64,000 nucleotides of DNA from Azolla caroliniana (taxonomy: Eukaryota; Polypodiophyta): positions 16,554,001-16,618,000 of the forward strand of contig JBHGNT010000013.1 of NCBI GenBank assembly GCA_043228905.1, given 5' to 3'. Of this stretch, positions 61,446 through 64,000 are shown one piece after another. Made by a program: the position numbers and the translations under genes. Positions within the stretch are counted from its first letter, which is position 1; each line of letters opens with the position of its first letter. Under the pieces are notes generated by a model that was not told where the DNA came from, made no database searches, and worked only from the letters and a program-made list of their open reading frames with translations.

Positions 61446-62593
61446 CAAGCAAAGGAAGAATCCAACTTTACTGAATGATCATAACTAGACTCAAAAACAA
61501 ATTGATGAATTTCAATCCTGTCATTTTTGGGGAGAATATTTGTTCTATTTAATCGAGTGATTGTTCACAAGGGTTTTAAAACACACGATTCTTATTTTTC
61601 TCCTTTGACTCGGCACCTTTTATCTATACACTATGGGCTACTATTTCTTCACAATTATGTATTCTAAACACTTTGGGTATGCTGGAGGATCATGCTGGTG
61701 TCAAATATATGCCACAGGCATCGCATAATATGATAGCATCCATTATGAATTAAAAAGGAAATCCATCTAGAATCTCCAGCTTTAGTGCTTGTTTCCACCT
61801 GTGATAGATACATCACAGATATGCTGTTGCTTCTATGTTACATGTCTCACACCATTATTTTTCTAATGACAGCACTGCGATTCAATTGATCCGATCCCTC
61901 ATACATTTGGAAATATGGCAACCCTTTCTCTACCACCACAAAATTCTTCCAGCTTTAGTGCTTGTTTCCACCTGTGATAGATACATCACAAATATGCTGT
62001 TGCTTAAATGTTACATGCCTTGCACCATTAATTTTTTTAATGATAGCACTGATTCAATCAATCGTTCATACATATTGAAATATGGCAACCCTTTCTTGAC
62101 CACCGCAAAATTCTTCGACCTCTGGATCAGAGAAAATACTAAACATTCTTCATACCTTAGTCATCTTGCCATTTATGCAGTAGTGTAAATGCGTATTGAG
62201 ATGCCTTCTCATGGGGGTAAAATGACACACAAGACAAATTTGTGATGTGAAATATTACTACTGTTTATGTGATTCTGTTAACGCTGACACCTCTGATCTT
62301 ACAATGGGCCTCTACTGGGGCAGCATCTAGAAGATGGTTAATTATTCTTGTTATCAGTAAAAGTTTTACTTGGAGAAGCATTAGATCTAATATCTCAAAG
62401 AGGCATGTTCTGCATTATCTATAAAAACTTGCAATGCAAGCGAGAAAAAGACACAGATGTAAACAGGAAGACAAAAATACATAACCAAAATATTCAGGAG
62501 TAAGAAGAAGGCATCTTCAGTTACAGAGTACCAATAACCATAACAACGAGATTCCTTATTTGACAGCAGCAATACTAGAGCTCTCAAGCAAGC
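61446..62593. other. Convergent intergenic region with a tandem repeat
   Basis: 3' flanks of RPA3 (+) and the C2 gene (-). The middle is a diverged tandem pair of about 165 bp (61778-62112). No gene recognised. Confidence 0.65.
61778..62112. repeat. About 165-bp imperfect tandem duplication
   Basis: Both copies contain CCAGCTTTAGTGCTTGTTTC, CACCTGTGATAGATACATCA, ATATGCTGTTGCTT, ATATGGCAACCCTTTCT and CAAAATTCTTC. Small indels and several substitutions separate them. Confidence 0.9.
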
Positions 62594-63526
62594 TTAGAAA
62601 TCATCACCACCATCATAACTATAGTCATCTTGGCCAGAGTAGCGCAGTGCATCCTCTTCAGCTTGCTCCTCAGCAGCTTCATTCTCCTCATGGTCAACAT
62701 AAGCATCGAGAGCAAGGGCACCTACACCACCGGCAACGGCACCGACTGCGAGGCCAGTTGCGAGGCCGCCAAATTTGCTACCTTTGCTAGGAGGAGGATC
62801 CTGGGAGTAGTAGCCAGATGGAGGGGGAGCTCCATATGATGTAGAACTTGCATTGTAAGGAGGTTGTTGGCCATAGCCATACTGAGGGGGTTGTTGGCCA
62901 TAGCCATATTGAGGGGGCTGTTGGCCATAGCCATATTGAGGGGGCTGTTGGCCATAGCCATAGCTAAGAGGTTGTGCAGGATATGCGTAACCTGGTTGGA
63001 CATAGGATTGAGGTGGGGGATAATCCTGAGGAGGGTAACCCTGGTATGCTCGGCTCGACTCATCACCTGATTTATATGCGGGAGGGGGCGGTGCCGCCGC
63101 CGCATACCGCTTCTCTCTAAGCCGAACAGAGAATTCGACCTTGCCATGTGGCCGTCCTGATGGTCGCTTCAGTTTCAGGCTGTAATCTAGGGTTTCCTCG
63201 AAGCCACCTGCGTCCACTACCTCCATCAAGGGCACAGAAACCGAACCCACCTTGGCCTTCTCGGGTTTCAAGGGATTCTCAGGCTTCTCATGGTAGATGG
63301 CCACCACGAGGCGGGCATCCTGCAGTTGGGATTTATTGACTGGGATGGTGAGCTTCTCCTCCCACTTGGGGTCGGTGTCGCCGGATGAATCCACACGCGT
63401 CGACACCTTGGTTTGGTCATTGTCGTCGATCCAAGCCACAGCATAAGCGCAGAGCTCGCCGACCTTCCAGTTCACGTTCTTGAGGTCACGGGCAGAGTGG
63501 AAGGTGATGTCCAGATCTGAGGCCAT
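62594..63526 (-). CDS. C2-domain protein, SRC2-like
   Basis: Intronless, 310 residues plus TAA. Residues 1 to about 135 form a C2 domain of the SRC2/BAP type (LDITFHSARDLKNVNWKVGE, YAVAWID, TKVSTRVDSSGDTDPKWEEK, LVVAIYHEKP, VGSVSVPLMEV, LDYSLKLKRPSGRPHGKVEF). Then come a Pro/Tyr/Gln-rich linker with four copies of YGYGQQPPQ (27-bp DNA repeats, about 62866-62973), a Gly/Ala-rich hydrophobic segment (FGGLATGLAVGAVAGGVGAL, about residues 251-270) and an acidic tail ending YDGGDDF. SRC2 proteins are Ca2+/phospholipid-associated, cold- or stress-responsive, and move from ER to protein-storage vacuoles or bind RBOH oxidases in angiosperms; this role is inferred. The glycine-zipper segment probably inserts into or attaches to membranes. 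A C18 tract and telo-repeats (coding strand) lie just upstream. Confidence 0.95.
   Translation of the reverse strand: MASDLDITFHSARDLKNVNWKVGELCAYAVAWIDDNDQTKVSTRVDSSGDTDPKWEEKLTIPVNKSQLQDARLVVAIYHEKPENPLKPEKAKVGSVSVPLMEVVDAGGFEETLDYSLKLKRPSGRPHGKVEFSVRLREKRYAAAAPPPPAYKSGDESSRAYQGYPPQDYPPPQSYVQPGYAYPAQPLSYGYGQQPPQYGYGQQPPQYGYGQQPPQYGYGQQPPYNASSTSYGAPPPSGYYSQDPPPSKGSKFGGLATGLAVGAVAGGVGALALDAYVDHEENEAAEEQAEEDALRYSGQDDYSYDGGDDF
62866..62973 (-). repeat. 27-bp coding tandem repeats (YGYGQQPPQ x4)
   Basis: Four consecutive copies of a 27-bp unit inside the SRC2-like gene, differing at single positions; length change in whole units would keep the reading frame. Confidence 0.93.
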
Positions 63527-63618
63527 TGCGGGAGCTGGAGGTTTGGGCAGGGGCAGGATGAGACCGGAATATCAAGGGAAGGGGGAGGGGGGGGGGGGGG
63601 GGGGTAATGAGGTAGATC

Positions 63619-63660
63619 AGGGTTTAGGGTTTAGGGTTTAGGATTTAGGGTTAGGGTTTC
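63619..63660 (-). promoter_or_regulatory. Short interstitial telomere-type repeat in SRC2-like 5' region
   Basis: Five TTTAGGG-like units, one with GGATTTAGGG and one with TTAGGG. Read on the gene's strand this is CCCTAAA, the telo-box orientation, about 95-135 bp before the start codon. Confidence 0.75.
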
Positions 63661-63964
63661 AGGTGGTTTAGATATGGAGGAGATGAGCTTCTTTGCTTAT
63701 GAGGGAGGGAGATGAGGGGATGCGCGTTCAGTGCGCGTGAAGGGAAGAATATATGCAGGGGAAGATCAGGTCCAAATGCGTCGTCTCGGATTGATGGGTC
63801 CTACCACTCACTCACTCTGTCTCTCTGTTTCTCTGTTTCTCTCTCACACACAGTTTCCATTCCATTCCCTTTCTTTCTTTCTTTCTTTCTTTTTTCTCTG
63901 TCTCTTTTCCTTGCCTTGACCCTCAAGTTGAGTAAAATGGATGGCCATGTCTTATCTTACCTTC

Positions 63965-63969
<5 letters not shown>

Positions 63970-63998
<29 letters not shown>
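63970..63998. repeat. (TATC)n microsatellite
   Basis: Seven TATC units at the window edge; may continue beyond it. Confidence 0.95.
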
Positions 63999-64000
63999 AA

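Larger units (their letters stand above)
63527..64000. other. Promoter and leader region of the SRC2-like gene
   Basis: Contains a G18 tract (63587-63604; C18 on the gene strand), a telomere-type TTTAGGG array (63619-63660), a TTTC microsatellite (about 63869-63890) and a TATC microsatellite (63970-63998). No further gene seen. Confidence 0.65.

Noticed and set aside
1-64000. tRNA, rRNA or snRNA genes
   Set aside because: No paired A/B box layout, rRNA core or snRNA promoter signature was seen on reading; a tRNAscan-SE and Infernal run would settle it.

Overview
This is nuclear DNA from a land plant, most likely a fern. The organism is inferred: there are multi-exon genes with GT-AG introns, plastid and mitochondrial targeting, and two intronless PLS-type pentatricopeptide repeat (PPR) genes whose near-identical repeats of the 'ITFTCILKACGS.GAI.KGKQIHEEI' kind look like fern PPR expansions. 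Microsatellites, short tandem duplications and decayed repeats fill the non-coding DNA, which is A+T-rich.

Twelve protein genes can be built exon by exon, eleven with both ends convincing. In order: a PMT-family Golgi methyltransferase (+, 983-4221, 8 exons); an mTERF protein (-, 6404-9039, 3 exons); plastid lysophosphatidate acyltransferase (-, 11178-14632, 5 exons); plastid pyruvate kinase beta (-, 16124-21136, 12 exons); a PPR protein (+, 23841-25661, no intron); a mitochondrial succinate/fumarate carrier (-, 28258-30577, 2 exons); mitochondrial ribosomal protein mL43 (+, 32630-34669, 3 exons); a RING-CH membrane ubiquitin ligase (+, 41441-43346, 7 exons); a long coiled-coil 'myosin heavy chain-related' protein with no visible NT-C2 domain (+, 48691-52737, 5 exons); a second PPR protein (+, 56004-57956, no intron); replication protein A subunit 3 (+, 59884-61445, 2 exons); and an SRC2-like C2-domain protein (-, 62594-63526, no intron). 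Every multi-exon model keeps phase across all junctions and gives a protein close to the family's usual length.

The genes are not an operon or a pathway cluster. Seven of the twelve are predicted to act in plastids or mitochondria (mTERF, LPAT, pyruvate kinase, SFC1, mL43 and both PPRs), which may be chance. LPAT and pyruvate kinase both serve plastid lipid synthesis.

Between genes the window holds: a diverged, intron-retaining pseudogene fragment of the carrier gene (22.35-23.04 kb); a decayed Ty1/copia gag remnant inside the large LPAT intron; a possible solo LTR near 53.4-54.8 kb; at least ten local tandem duplications; one inverted repeat of MITE size; and two gene-poor stretches (34.7-41.4 and 43.3-48.7 kb) with no recognisable gene. 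Two features recur in 5' flanks: telomere-type (AAACCCTAA) boxes, and C homopolymers that always lie on the coding strand. I saw no tRNA, rRNA, CRISPR array or clear new multi-gene system.
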